A stretch of DNA of 64,000 nt from Flavobacterium sp. ASW18X. GTDB taxonomy: Bacteria; Bacteroidota; Bacteroidia; Flavobacteriales; Flavobacteriaceae. The notes under the pieces are model-generated. The model ran no database searches, had not been told where the DNA came from, and was given only the letters and a program-made list of their open reading frames with translations. A program made the translations under genes and the position numbers. Shown one piece after another: positions 49,785 to 58,315 of this stretch. Location: contig NZ_SWKK01000004.1 of the NCBI RefSeq assembly GCF_005144745.1, positions 372,001 through 436,000 on the forward strand, written 5' to 3'. The first letter of the stretch is position 1. Each line of letters opens with the position of its first letter.

Positions 49785-50780
49785 ATGATTAGCATACTTA
49801 TTCCGTTCAAAAACACGCAAGCCTATTTAAACGCCTGTTTAGAATCCATTTTAAAGCAAACTTATAAAGATTGGGAAATACTAGCGGTTGATGATAGTTC
49901 TACTGATAATAGCAAGGATATAGTTGAAGGATACGCTAAACTGCATCCTAACATTCATTACATCTTAAATACAGGTAATGGTATTATACCTGCACTACAA
50001 ACAGGCTACCGACATGCAAAGGGCCAATTTATTACTCGGATGGATTCTGATGATATTATGGTGCCGCACCGTTTAGAGGTTATGGTACAATCTTTAAGGT
50101 TACATGGACACGGACACGTAGCGGTAGGGCAAGTTAAATATTTTTCTGAAGAAGGTATTAGCGATGGTTATGCACGGTATGAGCGTTGGTTAAACCAACT
50201 GACCGCAAAAGGGACTAACTATACAGAAATCTATAAGGAATGTGTGATTCCTTCTCCTTGTTGGATGGTTCACAAATCAGATTTTGAAAAGTGCGATGCA
50301 TTTAACCCTACTAGATATCCAGAAGATTATGACTTAACTTTTAGGTTTTACGCTAACCATCTTGAAGTTATACCTTGCAAACAGGTATTGCATCTGTGGC
50401 GCGATTATGGGACTAGAACCTCTAGAACGCACGAACATTACGCGCAAAACTATTTTTTAGAGATTAAACTTCATTACTTTCTAAAATTAGAATACAACAC
50501 TAAAAAACCGTTGGTAATCTGGGGTGCTGGCTATAAGGGTAAAACCATAGCAAAAAAGCTAACCAAAAAAAATATTCCATTTATTTGGGTCTGTGACAAC
50601 CCAAATAAAATTGGTAAACATATTTATGGTACGGAATTACAACATTTTTCTTTAATTGAATCTTTAAAGGAACCCCAAAGTATTATTACCGTTGCGAACG
50701 AAAAAGCACAAGAAGAAATTAGAAAATTCCTAAGTCAACAAAATCAAAAACAGGCATTAGATTATTTCTTTTTCTGCTAA
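49785..50780 (+). CDS. family 2 glycosyltransferase with C-terminal Rossmann-like domain
   Basis: This protein has 331 residues from the ATG at 49785 (MISILIPFKNTQAY), which matches the normal GT2 start; the in-frame ATG at 49767 would add MVYLVS. The GT-A domain shows VDDSSTDNS near 37 and the metal-binding TRMDSDDIM near 86. After residue 240 there is an extra domain starting PLVIWGAGYKGKTIAKKL, a nucleotide-binding-like motif as in PglD-type N-terminal domains, which is unusual on a small GT2. It probably adds a sugar to a surface glycan. It is divergent from the GH71/99-like gene. Confidence 0.85.
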   Translation: MISILIPFKNTQAYLNACLESILKQTYKDWEILAVDDSSTDNSKDIVEGYAKLHPNIHYILNTGNGIIPALQTGYRHAKGQFITRMDSDDIMVPHRLEVMVQSLRLHGHGHVAVGQVKYFSEEGISDGYARYERWLNQLTAKGTNYTEIYKECVIPSPCWMVHKSDFEKCDAFNPTRYPEDYDLTFRFYANHLEVIPCKQVLHLWRDYGTRTSRTHEHYAQNYFLEIKLHYFLKLEYNTKKPLVIWGAGYKGKTIAKKLTKKNIPFIWVCDNPNKIGKHIYGTELQHFSLIESLKEPQSIITVANEKAQEEIRKFLSQQNQKQALDYFFFC

Positions 50781-50791
50781 TACCAAAAGCG

Positions 50792-50799
50792 TATCTTTG
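50792..50799 (+). promoter_or_regulatory. -7 promoter element (TATCTTTG) of the BatA-domain operon
   Basis: This is a perfect TAnnTTTG, 16 nt before the ATG of the BatA-domain gene. The predicted leader is about 10 nt. No TTG at 17-23 nt upstream. Confidence 0.48.
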
Positions 50800-50815
50800 A
50801 TAATTAAAACTAGGA

Positions 50816-52732
50816 ATGCAGTTTAAATATCCAGAACTTCTTTGGGGCTTACTCCTACTCATTATTCCTATCCTTATTCACCTTTTTCAACTACGTAAGT
50901 TTAAAAAAACAGCTTTTACCAATGTAGCAATGTTGCAAAAAGTACAAGCCAATTCTAGAAAAAGTAACCTTCTTAAAAAATGGCTTTTATTAGTAACCAG
51001 ACTACTTTTGTTAGGTTGCCTTGTAATTGCTTTTGCACAACCCTTTTTAGCTAGTAAAAAGGCTATGACCACACAAGAAATTGTGGTATACATAGATAAT
51101 AGTTTTAGCATGCAAGCCAAAGACGGTAACATATCTTTACTAGAAAAGGCAGTGCAAGGATTTATACAAAATTTACCAGACAAGGCTAGCTTTAGCCTTT
51201 TTACAAATACAGATACCTACAAAAATGTACGGTTAGATGCTGTGGAAAATCAATTACTACAGCTCTCCCATACGGCTAAACAACTCACTAAAAATGAAAT
51301 TAAGATAAAGGCAAACTCGCTTTTTACTACATCTAAAACTACCTTAAAACAATTGTTGGTTTTTTCTGATTTTCAAAATCGATTGAAATGGAATAACGAT
51401 AGCATACCTAATGTTGAAACTTATTTGGTGCCTTTACGCCCAGAATACACTACTAATTATAGTTTAGATTCTCTTTATTTAGTAGATAACGCTGGTCAAA
51501 AGGATTTAAAAATTTTGGCAAGTGGAATTCCAGAGAATGAAAATGTACCGGTTTCTTTATATAATAAGGATAAACTAATTGCAAAAACTGCAATTTCTGG
51601 CGTTCGAGATGGAATTGCAGAAACTACTATAACATTAACAGAAAAAGACGCTATTAGCGGTAAGCTAGTTTTGGATGATAATGGACTTCAATACGATAAT
51701 CAATTTTACTTTTCAATTAATGCAGGCCAAAAAATTAAAGTTCTTGCCTTATCGGAAGGGACTGGTAATTTCCTTAATCGTATTTATACCAATGATGAAT
51801 TTGATTTTAATAAGCAGTCTTTAGCACAAGCAAATTATAGTGCCATAGCAGAGCAACATCTCATCATTCTTAACAATTTAGAGCAATTTCCAGACAATCT
51901 AATCATCGCTTTAAAATCATTTAAGGATAACGGTGGCAGCATAGTTTTAATTCCATCGGTTACGCCAAACATATCTAGTTATAATAGATTACTTAGCTCG
52001 CTGGGGAATTTAAGCGTTTCTGGAATCATTAATTCTGAACAGCAAATAAATACCATTGTTTTTGAGCATCCTATTTACAAAAATGTTTTTAGTAGAAACG
52101 TCTCTAATTTTGATGCACCAACCTTACAGACATATATAGATATTAAAGGCAGCGGTAGTGCTGCTCTTAAGCTTAATAATGGAAAGCCTTTTTTACTAAC
52201 ACAACCACAATTATATATTTTCACGGCTAGTTTTGAGCCAATAAACAATAATTTCACCAACTCTCCCTTAATTGTGCCCTCACTTTACAATATGGGATTG
52301 CAAAGCTTTAAACTCCCTCCGTTATATTTTAAGATAGGCACTAACGCTAAATTAGATGTGCCGTATACACTAGAAGAAAATAGTATTCTTAGTCTGCAAA
52401 AAAGTGAAGCAGAATTTATTCCTCTACAACAAGTTTACGCCAATTTTACTTCCCTAGATTTTAAAAATGGTCCAGAGGAAAGTGGTACTTATACAATTAA
52501 AAAGGAAGAAGAAGACATAGGGTTACTAAGTTTTAATTACGCTAGACAGGAAAGCAAATTAAATTATACGGATGTTTCTAATTTTAAAGCCTTTTCTATT
52601 GCAGAAAGTATACCCAACTTATTTTACAATTTAGAACAGGACCGCAACATAGTATCTTATTGGAAATGGTTTGTTATTTTTGCGCTGGTCTTTGCCCTAC
52701 TGGAAATTCTTATCCAAAAATTCATTAAATGA
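50816..52732 (+). CDS. BatA-domain membrane protein with von Willebrand A-like region
   Basis: This 638-residue protein opens with the two-helix BatA motif (FKYPELLWGLLLLIIPILIHLFQ, then a second helix near 60-78). The VVYIDNSFSMQAKDG segment near 90 has a MIDAS-like D-x-S-x-S. The central part is beta-rich, and there is a final membrane helix near 615-634. Bat proteins of Bacteroidetes are involved in aerotolerance or surface complexes; this is a member with unknown precise role. The next gene, dihydroorotase-like, overlaps by ATGA, so translation is coupled. Confidence 0.83.
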   Translation: MQFKYPELLWGLLLLIIPILIHLFQLRKFKKTAFTNVAMLQKVQANSRKSNLLKKWLLLVTRLLLLGCLVIAFAQPFLASKKAMTTQEIVVYIDNSFSMQAKDGNISLLEKAVQGFIQNLPDKASFSLFTNTDTYKNVRLDAVENQLLQLSHTAKQLTKNEIKIKANSLFTTSKTTLKQLLVFSDFQNRLKWNNDSIPNVETYLVPLRPEYTTNYSLDSLYLVDNAGQKDLKILASGIPENENVPVSLYNKDKLIAKTAISGVRDGIAETTITLTEKDAISGKLVLDDNGLQYDNQFYFSINAGQKIKVLALSEGTGNFLNRIYTNDEFDFNKQSLAQANYSAIAEQHLIILNNLEQFPDNLIIALKSFKDNGGSIVLIPSVTPNISSYNRLLSSLGNLSVSGIINSEQQINTIVFEHPIYKNVFSRNVSNFDAPTLQTYIDIKGSGSAALKLNNGKPFLLTQPQLYIFTASFEPINNNFTNSPLIVPSLYNMGLQSFKLPPLYFKIGTNAKLDVPYTLEENSILSLQKSEAEFIPLQQVYANFTSLDFKNGPEESGTYTIKKEEEDIGLLSFNYARQESKLNYTDVSNFKAFSIAESIPNLFYNLEQDRNIVSYWKWFVIFALVFALLEILIQKFIK

Positions 52733-53982
52733 ACGTACTCTTAAAATCGGCCAAGATAGTTGCTCCAAACGCTAAAGAATACCACTTAAAAACACGGGAT
52801 ATTCTTATTAAAAATGGAAAGATTTCAGCTATTGAACCTACTATTGAAAATAATGAAGTCAAAAACCTAGTACTAGACAACTTGCATGTTAGTTTAGGTT
52901 GGTTTGATTCTAGTGTGGCGTTCGGTGAGCCAGGTTATGAAGAAAGAGAAACTATAAGTAATGGATTACGAGTTGCAGCACTTAGTGGATTTACTTCTGT
53001 AGTAGTTAACCCTAATGGTAATCCTACACCAAATACGAGTAGTACTATTGTTTTCTTAAAAGAACGAGGAAAAGGACATCTTACAGATTTGTATCCGCTT
53101 GGTAATTTTACGGTGGATGCAGAAGGTAAAGATATGGCAGAATTGTACGATATGTACAATACAGGGGCTGTTGGTTTTTTCGATTATAAGCGCCCTATTA
53201 GCAATGCTAACTTACTTAAAATAGGATTGTTATACACTCAAAATTTTGAGGGCTTGTTATATTCCCATCCTTTAGATAAAAGTATTAAAGGTAAAGGTGT
53301 AGTGAATGAAGGTGTTGTTTCTACAACTCTAGGTCTCAAAGGCATACCTGCATTGGCAGAAGAATTGCAAATAGCAAGAGATATTTTTTTATTGACTTAT
53401 ACAGGAGGTAAATTACACATACCTACAATATCTTCTGCTGGCGCGGTAAAATTAGTCGCTGATGCTAAGAAAAAAGGCTTAAATATAAGTTGTAGTGTTG
53501 CTTTACAAAACTTGTGGTTTACAGATGATAAACTAACGGATTTTGATACGCATTTTAAATTGAGTCCTCCCTTGCGTACCGCTAAAGACCGCAACGCCTT
53601 ACAAAAAGCTGTAGAAAATGGCACCATAGATTTTATTACTACAGATCACACACCTATAGACATTGAGCAAAAACGTATAGAGTTTGATAATGCTGCGTAT
53701 GGCAGTATAGGCTTAGAGGCGGCATTTGGTGTTGCAAATTCTCTTTTTGGCATAGAGAAAAGTGTTGCACTTTTAACCAAGGGTAGAGATAGGTATGGCA
53801 TAGAAGAACCTAAACTAGAAGTTGGGGCAGAAGCTAACCTATCGCTTTTTAATCCTGAGGAAGAATACACTTTTACTTCAAAAAACCTACTATCTACCTC
53901 TAAAAATTGCGCCTATTTGGGTGAGGTACTAAAAGGCAAAGTATACGGTAGTATTAACAATAACAAATTGCTTGTTAAATAA
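52729..53982 (+). CDS. dihydroorotase homologue lacking the HxH metal motif
   Basis: This 417-residue amidohydrolase-fold protein aligns with dihydroorotase. In active enzymes the strand-1 motif is D-x-H-x-H-x-R-x-P-G. Here it is WFDSSVAFGEPG (residues 58-69), so both metal-binding His and the Arg are gone. The later H-x2-H motif reads LHIPTISS, with the second His lost, while H180 and D306 (TTDHTP) remain. This pattern is that of inactive PyrC'-type partners of aspartate transcarbamoylase, so I call it a homologue without proven activity. Flavobacterial genomes usually also have a true PyrC elsewhere. It overlaps the BatA gene upstream and the DUF4870-like gene downstream by 1 nt (TAATG). 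Confidence 0.82.
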   Translation: MNVLLKSAKIVAPNAKEYHLKTRDILIKNGKISAIEPTIENNEVKNLVLDNLHVSLGWFDSSVAFGEPGYEERETISNGLRVAALSGFTSVVVNPNGNPTPNTSSTIVFLKERGKGHLTDLYPLGNFTVDAEGKDMAELYDMYNTGAVGFFDYKRPISNANLLKIGLLYTQNFEGLLYSHPLDKSIKGKGVVNEGVVSTTLGLKGIPALAEELQIARDIFLLTYTGGKLHIPTISSAGAVKLVADAKKKGLNISCSVALQNLWFTDDKLTDFDTHFKLSPPLRTAKDRNALQKAVENGTIDFITTDHTPIDIEQKRIEFDNAAYGSIGLEAAFGVANSLFGIEKSVALLTKGRDRYGIEEPKLEVGAEANLSLFNPEEEYTFTSKNLLSTSKNCAYLGEVLKGKVYGSINNNKLLVK

Positions 53983-54317
53983 TGCAGACAGAAGAAGCAC
54001 AGAAAGGAAAAACGACAGCCATAGTAGCTTATTTAACATTAGTAGGATGCCTTATCGCAATTACCATGAATTTAGAGCCTAAAAATACATTTGCTCGCTT
54101 TCATATCAGGCAAGCTTTTGGCATTCATATCCTTTTTCACGCTATGGCTATTGTAGCAACTTATGCGGGTATAGCTGTAGCCTCTGCTACAACCGTGCTT
54201 TATTTGCTGTATATGGCTATGTGGATTTTCGGATTTGTACAAGCTTTAAATTTATCTACAAAACCACTACCCTTTTTAGGTCCACTTTTTCAAAAGTGGT
54301 TTACATTTATAAATTAA
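53982..54317 (+). CDS. Tic20/DUF4870-like small membrane protein
   Basis: This 111-residue protein has three to four membrane helices (about 14-30, 48-68, 74-95) and the conserved NTFARFHIRQAFGIHI segment (near 37) found in DUF4870/Tic20-like proteins. I recall that homologues are called 'import component protein' in some databases. It starts within the stop of the dihydroorotase-like gene (TAATG) and is followed 7 bp later by the carboxylesterase, so it is the fourth gene from the end of a coupled operon that starts with BatA. Confidence 0.75.
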   Translation: MQTEEAQKGKTTAIVAYLTLVGCLIAITMNLEPKNTFARFHIRQAFGIHILFHAMAIVATYAGIAVASATTVLYLLYMAMWIFGFVQALNLSTKPLPFLGPLFQKWFTFIN

Positions 54318-54324
54318 AATACAA

Positions 54325-54984
54325 ATGACAACCCAATCTTTATCCCTAGAGCACTTAATACAACCTAATGCTAAAAATACTGGTGAAAAACCAGCTGTGT
54401 TATTTATGTTCCACGGTTATGGTAGTAATGAAGAGGATTTATTTTCTTTTGCTCCAGAATTACCAGAGAACTTATTTGTAGTAGCTGTACGTGCTCCTTA
54501 TAATCTAGAGCCTTTTGGCCATGCGTGGTACGCTATCAATTTTGATGCAGAGCATGGTAAATGGAGTGATGACGCACAAGCTATTGAATCTAGAGATAAA
54601 ATTGCTGCTTTTATAGATGAGGCTTGTGAAGCTTATCACCTAGATAAAGAACGGGTAACGTTGCTAGGTTTTAGCCAAGGAACAATTTTAAGTTATGCCG
54701 TAGCACTCTCCTATCCAGAAAAAGTAAAACGAGTTATTGCATTAAGTGGGTATATTAATGAAGCCATTCTAAAAAAAGACTACCAAAAAAACGACTTTAC
54801 CCAATTGGCGTTTTACGCTTCTCACGGATCAGTAGACCAAGTTATTCCTGTAGAATGGGCCCAAAAAGCTCCTATTTTACTACAAGAATTGGGTATTAAA
54901 CATAAATACGAAGAGTTTCCGGTAGGGCACGGTGTTGCTCCACAGAACTTCTATTCTTTCAAAAATTGGTTAGAAAATAATTAG
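54325..54984 (+). CDS. phospholipase/carboxylesterase, alpha/beta hydrolase
   Basis: This 219-residue hydrolase has the oxyanion segment FMFHGYGSNEEDLF near 27, the nucleophile elbow LLGFSQGT near 111 (Ser), the Asp region ASHGSVDQVIP near 172 and the catalytic His in PVGHGVAPQN near 199. It resembles the phospholipase/carboxylesterase (YpfH-like) family. There is no signal peptide. It is the last gene of the BatA operon and is convergent with the 164-residue gene, with a 4-nt stop overlap. Confidence 0.9.
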   Translation: MTTQSLSLEHLIQPNAKNTGEKPAVLFMFHGYGSNEEDLFSFAPELPENLFVVAVRAPYNLEPFGHAWYAINFDAEHGKWSDDAQAIESRDKIAAFIDEACEAYHLDKERVTLLGFSQGTILSYAVALSYPEKVKRVIALSGYINEAILKKDYQKNDFTQLAFYASHGSVDQVIPVEWAQKAPILLQELGIKHKYEEFPVGHGVAPQNFYSFKNWLENN

Positions 54985-55475
54985 TTACTGCGGGTATACA
55001 AAAGATGGTCTACTAACGTAAAATCAACACTTAAATCATCTTTAAGCTCATATTTCAGAATTAAATCACCCCAATATTTACCGTCACTAAAATCGGTAAC
55101 TATCCAGCGGTGGTTCATGACTTTAATTTTATTTATTTTAAAATCACTATCCATTCCCTCATAAGGTATCAACGGATTGTCTCCTTTTTTTTCATTTGTT
55201 TCTAACAACTTATCTGCTATATAGTTGGCTGGGTTTTCTAAATTAAGATGGTCATAATAAGCTAAAGCATCATCATTGTTCTCTAATGAAAAATACTGCA
55301 TTTCTAATTGCCTTATCTTACCGGCTTCTACGGAGTCTTTTAATTGCTGTACTTCTGTTTTTAAATCTGCTATTTCTGCTTCGTTAGCCTTAGATTTTTT
55401 ATTGCCGTTGACTATTGCGTATAGTGCTATTAAACTAGCAAACACAAACAGATAAAGGAATATATTCTTTTTCAT
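54981..55475 (-). CDS. membrane-anchored protein with coiled coil, unknown function
   Basis: This 164-residue protein has an N-terminal membrane helix (about 4-22, KNIFLYLFVFASLIALYAIV), a coiled coil (about 30-60, EAEIADLKTEVQQLKDSVEA) and a compact C-terminal domain ending DFTLVDHLLYTRSN. The C-terminal domain could be an NTF2-like fold, but this is only a guess. It follows the MBL-fold gene by 1 nt on the same strand, so the two form an operon. Convergent with the carboxylesterase gene. Confidence 0.68.
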   Translation of the reverse strand: MKKNIFLYLFVFASLIALYAIVNGNKKSKANEAEIADLKTEVQQLKDSVEAGKIRQLEMQYFSLENNDDALAYYDHLNLENPANYIADKLLETNEKKGDNPLIPYEGMDSDFKINKIKVMNHRWIVTDFSDGKYWGDLILKYELKDDLSVDFTLVDHLLYTRSN

Positions 55476-55476
55476 T

Positions 55477-56253
55477 CTAAATGGTAATTTTTAAATTATC
55501 GTAGGCTAAATGTATACCCTCTGGCAGTTTGGCTTCTACCTCTTTATGAAAACCCAACAGGTGACTAATATGCGTAAAATAGGTAGTTTTTGCTCCAACT
55601 TGTTTAGCAAAAGCAATGGCTTCCTCTAAATTAAAGTGAGAATAGTGTTGTTCTTCTCTTAGAGCATTTACTACTAGTACTTGTAGGCCTTTCAATTTTT
55701 TTATTTCTGGTGCCTCTACCCTTTTCACATCCGTCAAATAAGCAAAATCTTTAAATCTGAACCCCAATACTGGCAATCTATTATGGAAAGCTTCAATCGG
55801 TATTACTGCCAAACCGTGTAAATCTAACTCAGTATTTTTATCAATCTGATGTATCTGTACTGCAGGAGCGCCAGGATATCTATCTTCATCAGCAAAAATA
55901 TAATCAAAACGTCTACGTAAAGAAGCTATCACACGTTCATCTGCATAAATAGGGATATCACCTTGTCTAAAAAAAAATGGCCTTATATCGTCTAAACCAG
56001 CCGTATGGTCAGAATGCTCATGCGTAAATAGAATACCATCTAATTTAGAAATTGGGTTTGCCAATAACTGTTGCCTAAAATCAGGACCACAATCAATAAT
56101 ATAATTATATCCTTCCCAAGATATAAGAACTGAGACTCTTAAACGTTTATCCTTTGGGTCCGTACTTAAGCAAACAGGATGCGTGCTACCTATTATGGGA
56201 ATACCTTGTGAAGTACCGGTGCCTAAAAATGTAACTTGTAAACCTTGGTTCAT
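55477..56253 (-). CDS. MBL-fold metallo-hydrolase, PhnP-like
   Basis: This 258-residue protein, from the ATG at 56253 (MNQGLQVTFLGTGTSQGIPI), is typical of the PhnP/lipoate-linked MBL group. The metal motif HxHxDH reads THEHSDHTAGLD near 79, with GPDFRQQL before it and a late FTHISHLLG. It would hydrolyse a phosphodiester or similar bond. An in-frame ATG at 56346 would add 31 residues, but that start overlaps the divergent gene beginning at 56329 and its promoter, so the shorter start is preferred. It is first in an operon with the coiled-coil protein. Confidence 0.86.
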   Translation of the reverse strand: MNQGLQVTFLGTGTSQGIPIIGSTHPVCLSTDPKDKRLRVSVLISWEGYNYIIDCGPDFRQQLLANPISKLDGILFTHEHSDHTAGLDDIRPFFFRQGDIPIYADERVIASLRRRFDYIFADEDRYPGAPAVQIHQIDKNTELDLHGLAVIPIEAFHNRLPVLGFRFKDFAYLTDVKRVEAPEIKKLKGLQVLVVNALREEQHYSHFNLEEAIAFAKQVGAKTTYFTHISHLLGFHKEVEAKLPEGIHLAYDNLKITI

Positions 56254-56275
56254 TGTTTTCAAAATTATAACATAA

Positions 56276-56309
56276 TTGTTTAAAAGGTTTATATAACTTA
56301 TTAACTTTG
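56276..56309 (+). promoter_or_regulatory. promoter of the conserved unknown gene at 56329
   Basis: TTG (56276-56278), 23 nt, TAACTTTG (56302-56309). The -7 box is perfect and the spacing is at the upper end of the allowed range. The predicted leader is about 13 nt. Confidence 0.5.
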
Positions 56310-56328
56310 ATCCAATAAAATAGTTGTT

Positions 56329-57789
56329 ATGCCCATTGCTCCTCATACAGAGAATGAATTTGAGAATATACCCTCTATAAAAGCAAAGACCTTGCGTATT
56401 AACCTAAATAGGGATATCTACGGAACTTTTGCAGAAATAGGGGCCGGACAAGAAACCGCAAGACATTTTTTTAGGGCTGGTGGTGCTTCTGGTACTATTG
56501 CAAAAGCAATGAGTGCTTATGATAAAGCTTTTAGTGATGCTATTTATGGCATTGAGGACGATGGCCGTTACGTAACACAATCTAGATTACGTAAAATGTT
56601 GTCTTATGAAATGGATTTAGTAGAAGAACGTATTTCTAGAGAAGACAATCCTAACTACTTGTTTTTTACATACGCCAACACTGTTGCAACCATAGATTTT
56701 TCTAAGCGATACAAAGGCCATGGTTGGGTTGGACTACGTTTTCAACTAGATCCAAACCAAAAGGAATATGATGAAATTATCTTACATATTCGCTTTAAAC
56801 AAAATGAAGCCCGTTTACAACAAGAAACACTAGGTATTCTAGGAGTTAACTTAATATATGGCGCCTTTTACAAGTTTGATAAGCCCAAGAAAATTTTAAA
56901 ATACCTATATGATCATATAGATAAGGACACCCTAGAAATTGATATGATTAATTTTACGGGGCCTAGTTTTAGCCATGTAGACAACCGCTTAATGAGTTTA
57001 CAACTTATTAAGAACAACATGACAGATGCAGTAATGTTTGGTCCTGATGGGCACAACTTATTACCCGCAGCAGTATTATATAAGAAAAACATTCTAGCAT
57101 TACGTGGTAGTTTTAGACCAGTGACTAAGGTTAATATGGATATGTTTAAGAAATCTTACGACATATTTATACGAGAACAGACCGTAGATTTTGACAATAC
57201 CATAGTTATTTTTGAAATAACGCTATCTAACTTAAAAGCTTCTGGAGAGATAGATGAGCAGGATTTTATGGATCGAGCAGAACTCCTATGCTCACTAGGC
57301 CATACTGTAATGATTTCTAAATTCCAGGAATACTACAAACTTGTAGAGTATTTTAATAATTACACCAAAAATAAGATTGGTTTAACCATGGGTGTCAATA
57401 ACATGGTAGACGTTTTTGATGAAAAATATTACCGTCATTTAAGTGGTGGCATTCTTGAAGCCTTTGGCAAACTTTTCTTTAAAGATTTAAAAGTATACTT
57501 GTATCCTATGAAAGACCCAGAAACTGGTCAGATATTAACAAGTAACAATGTAAGGGTACACCCTAGAATGAAGGAATTGTACAAATTCTTTAAATACAAT
57601 GGTAAGGTTATGGACATTATTGATTATGACCCAGATATTTTACATGTATTCTCTAGAGATGTGTTACGCAGAATTATTGAAGGAGAAGAAGGTTGGGAAG
57701 AGATGCTACCCGAAGGAATTGCTGAGATAATAAAAGAAAAAAATCTTTTTGTTCGTAAAGAATTACCTTTAGCAAAAGAAGAAAAATAA
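56329..57789 (+). CDS. conserved protein of unknown function, 486 residues (often misannotated)
   Basis: This soluble protein has no signal peptide and no membrane segment. It contains well-conserved blocks: LNRDIYGTFAEIGAGQETARHFFRAGGASGTIAKAMSAYD (about 25-64), YLFFTYANTVATIDF near 110, and FTGPSFSHVDNRLMS, DAVMFGPDGHNLLP and FIREQTVDFDNTIVIFEITLSNLKASG later. The name 'TonB-dependent receptor' or 'nicotinate-nucleotide adenylyltransferase' that databases give to homologues is not supported. As I recall, similar proteins occur in cyanobacteria as well as Bacteroidota. The first block looks like a nucleotide- or cofactor-binding loop, but I cannot name the function. It ends at a strong bidirectional terminator. 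Confidence 0.75.
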   Translation: MPIAPHTENEFENIPSIKAKTLRINLNRDIYGTFAEIGAGQETARHFFRAGGASGTIAKAMSAYDKAFSDAIYGIEDDGRYVTQSRLRKMLSYEMDLVEERISREDNPNYLFFTYANTVATIDFSKRYKGHGWVGLRFQLDPNQKEYDEIILHIRFKQNEARLQQETLGILGVNLIYGAFYKFDKPKKILKYLYDHIDKDTLEIDMINFTGPSFSHVDNRLMSLQLIKNNMTDAVMFGPDGHNLLPAAVLYKKNILALRGSFRPVTKVNMDMFKKSYDIFIREQTVDFDNTIVIFEITLSNLKASGEIDEQDFMDRAELLCSLGHTVMISKFQEYYKLVEYFNNYTKNKIGLTMGVNNMVDVFDEKYYRHLSGGILEAFGKLFFKDLKVYLYPMKDPETGQILTSNNVRVHPRMKELYKFFKYNGKVMDIIDYDPDILHVFSRDVLRRIIEGEEGWEEMLPEGIAEIIKEKNLFVRKELPLAKEEK

Positions 57790-57790
57790 A

Positions 57791-57819
57791 AAAAAAGCCC
57801 TCAATGGAGGGCTTTTTTT
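57791..57819. terminator. bidirectional intrinsic terminator between the conserved unknown and bcp
   Basis: AAAAAAGCCCTC, loop AATG, GAGGGCTTTTTTT form a stem of about 12 bp with A and T runs on both sides. The right side reaches the stop codon of the convergent bcp gene (57818-57820). Confidence 0.92.
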
Positions 57820-58270
57820 ATGCTAAAATCTGAGCAGCGTGGTCTTTTGTTTTGACCTTTGTAATTACCTCTTTAACAACGCCTTCTTCATTTACAATAA
57901 AAGTTGTTCTATGGATACCATCATATTCTTTACCCATAAACTTTTTTGGCCCCCAAACTCCAAATGCGTTTATTACAGTCTTATCTTCATCTGCCAATAA
58001 CGGAAAAGGAAATTCGTATTTATTCTTAAAATTGGCTTGACGTTTTTCAGAATCTGCACTAACTCCAAGTAAATCATACCCTTGCGCTTGTAATTCTTTA
58101 TAATTGTCTCTTAAATTACAGGCTTCCGCAGTACAGCCTGGTGTACTTGCCTTAGGATAAAAAAAGACAACTAACTTTTTACCTTTATAATCTGATAAGG
58201 AAATTGTGTTGCCATCTTGGTCTTTTGCAGAAAATTCAGGTACTTTATCACCTGCTTGTAACATATTCAT
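57818..58270 (-). CDS. bcp: thioredoxin-dependent peroxiredoxin, Bcp/PrxQ type
   Basis: This 150-residue protein has the PrxQ motif STPGCTAEACNLRDNY, in which the first Cys (near 46) is the peroxidatic one and the second, five residues on, is the resolving Cys. It reduces hydrogen peroxide and organic peroxides with electrons from thioredoxin in the cytoplasm. ATGs at 58270 and 58264 are both possible starts; the difference is two residues. The -7 box TAATTTTG at 58308-58301 (minus) fits transcription from about 58294. It is divergent from nth. Confidence 0.93.
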   Translation of the reverse strand: MNMLQAGDKVPEFSAKDQDGNTISLSDYKGKKLVVFFYPKASTPGCTAEACNLRDNYKELQAQGYDLLGVSADSEKRQANFKNKYEFPFPLLADEDKTVINAFGVWGPKKFMGKEYDGIHRTTFIVNEEGVVKEVITKVKTKDHAAQILA

Positions 58271-58300
58271 AGCATTAAATTTTGTTAACTACTTTTTCTT

Positions 58301-58308
58301 CAAAATTA
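58301..58308 (-). promoter_or_regulatory. -7 promoter element (TAATTTTG) of bcp
   Basis: This is a perfect TAnnTTTG on the minus strand, 30 nt before the bcp ATG. No TTG at 17-23 nt. It lies in the 45-bp gap shared with nth. Confidence 0.4.
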
Positions 58309-58315
58309 AACATTA

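Noticed and set aside
52729-53982. Dihydroorotase-like gene as a pseudogene
   Set aside because: The frame is intact over 417 codons, overlaps both neighbours with coupled starts and keeps the fold motifs, so I treat it as a functional gene with altered activity.
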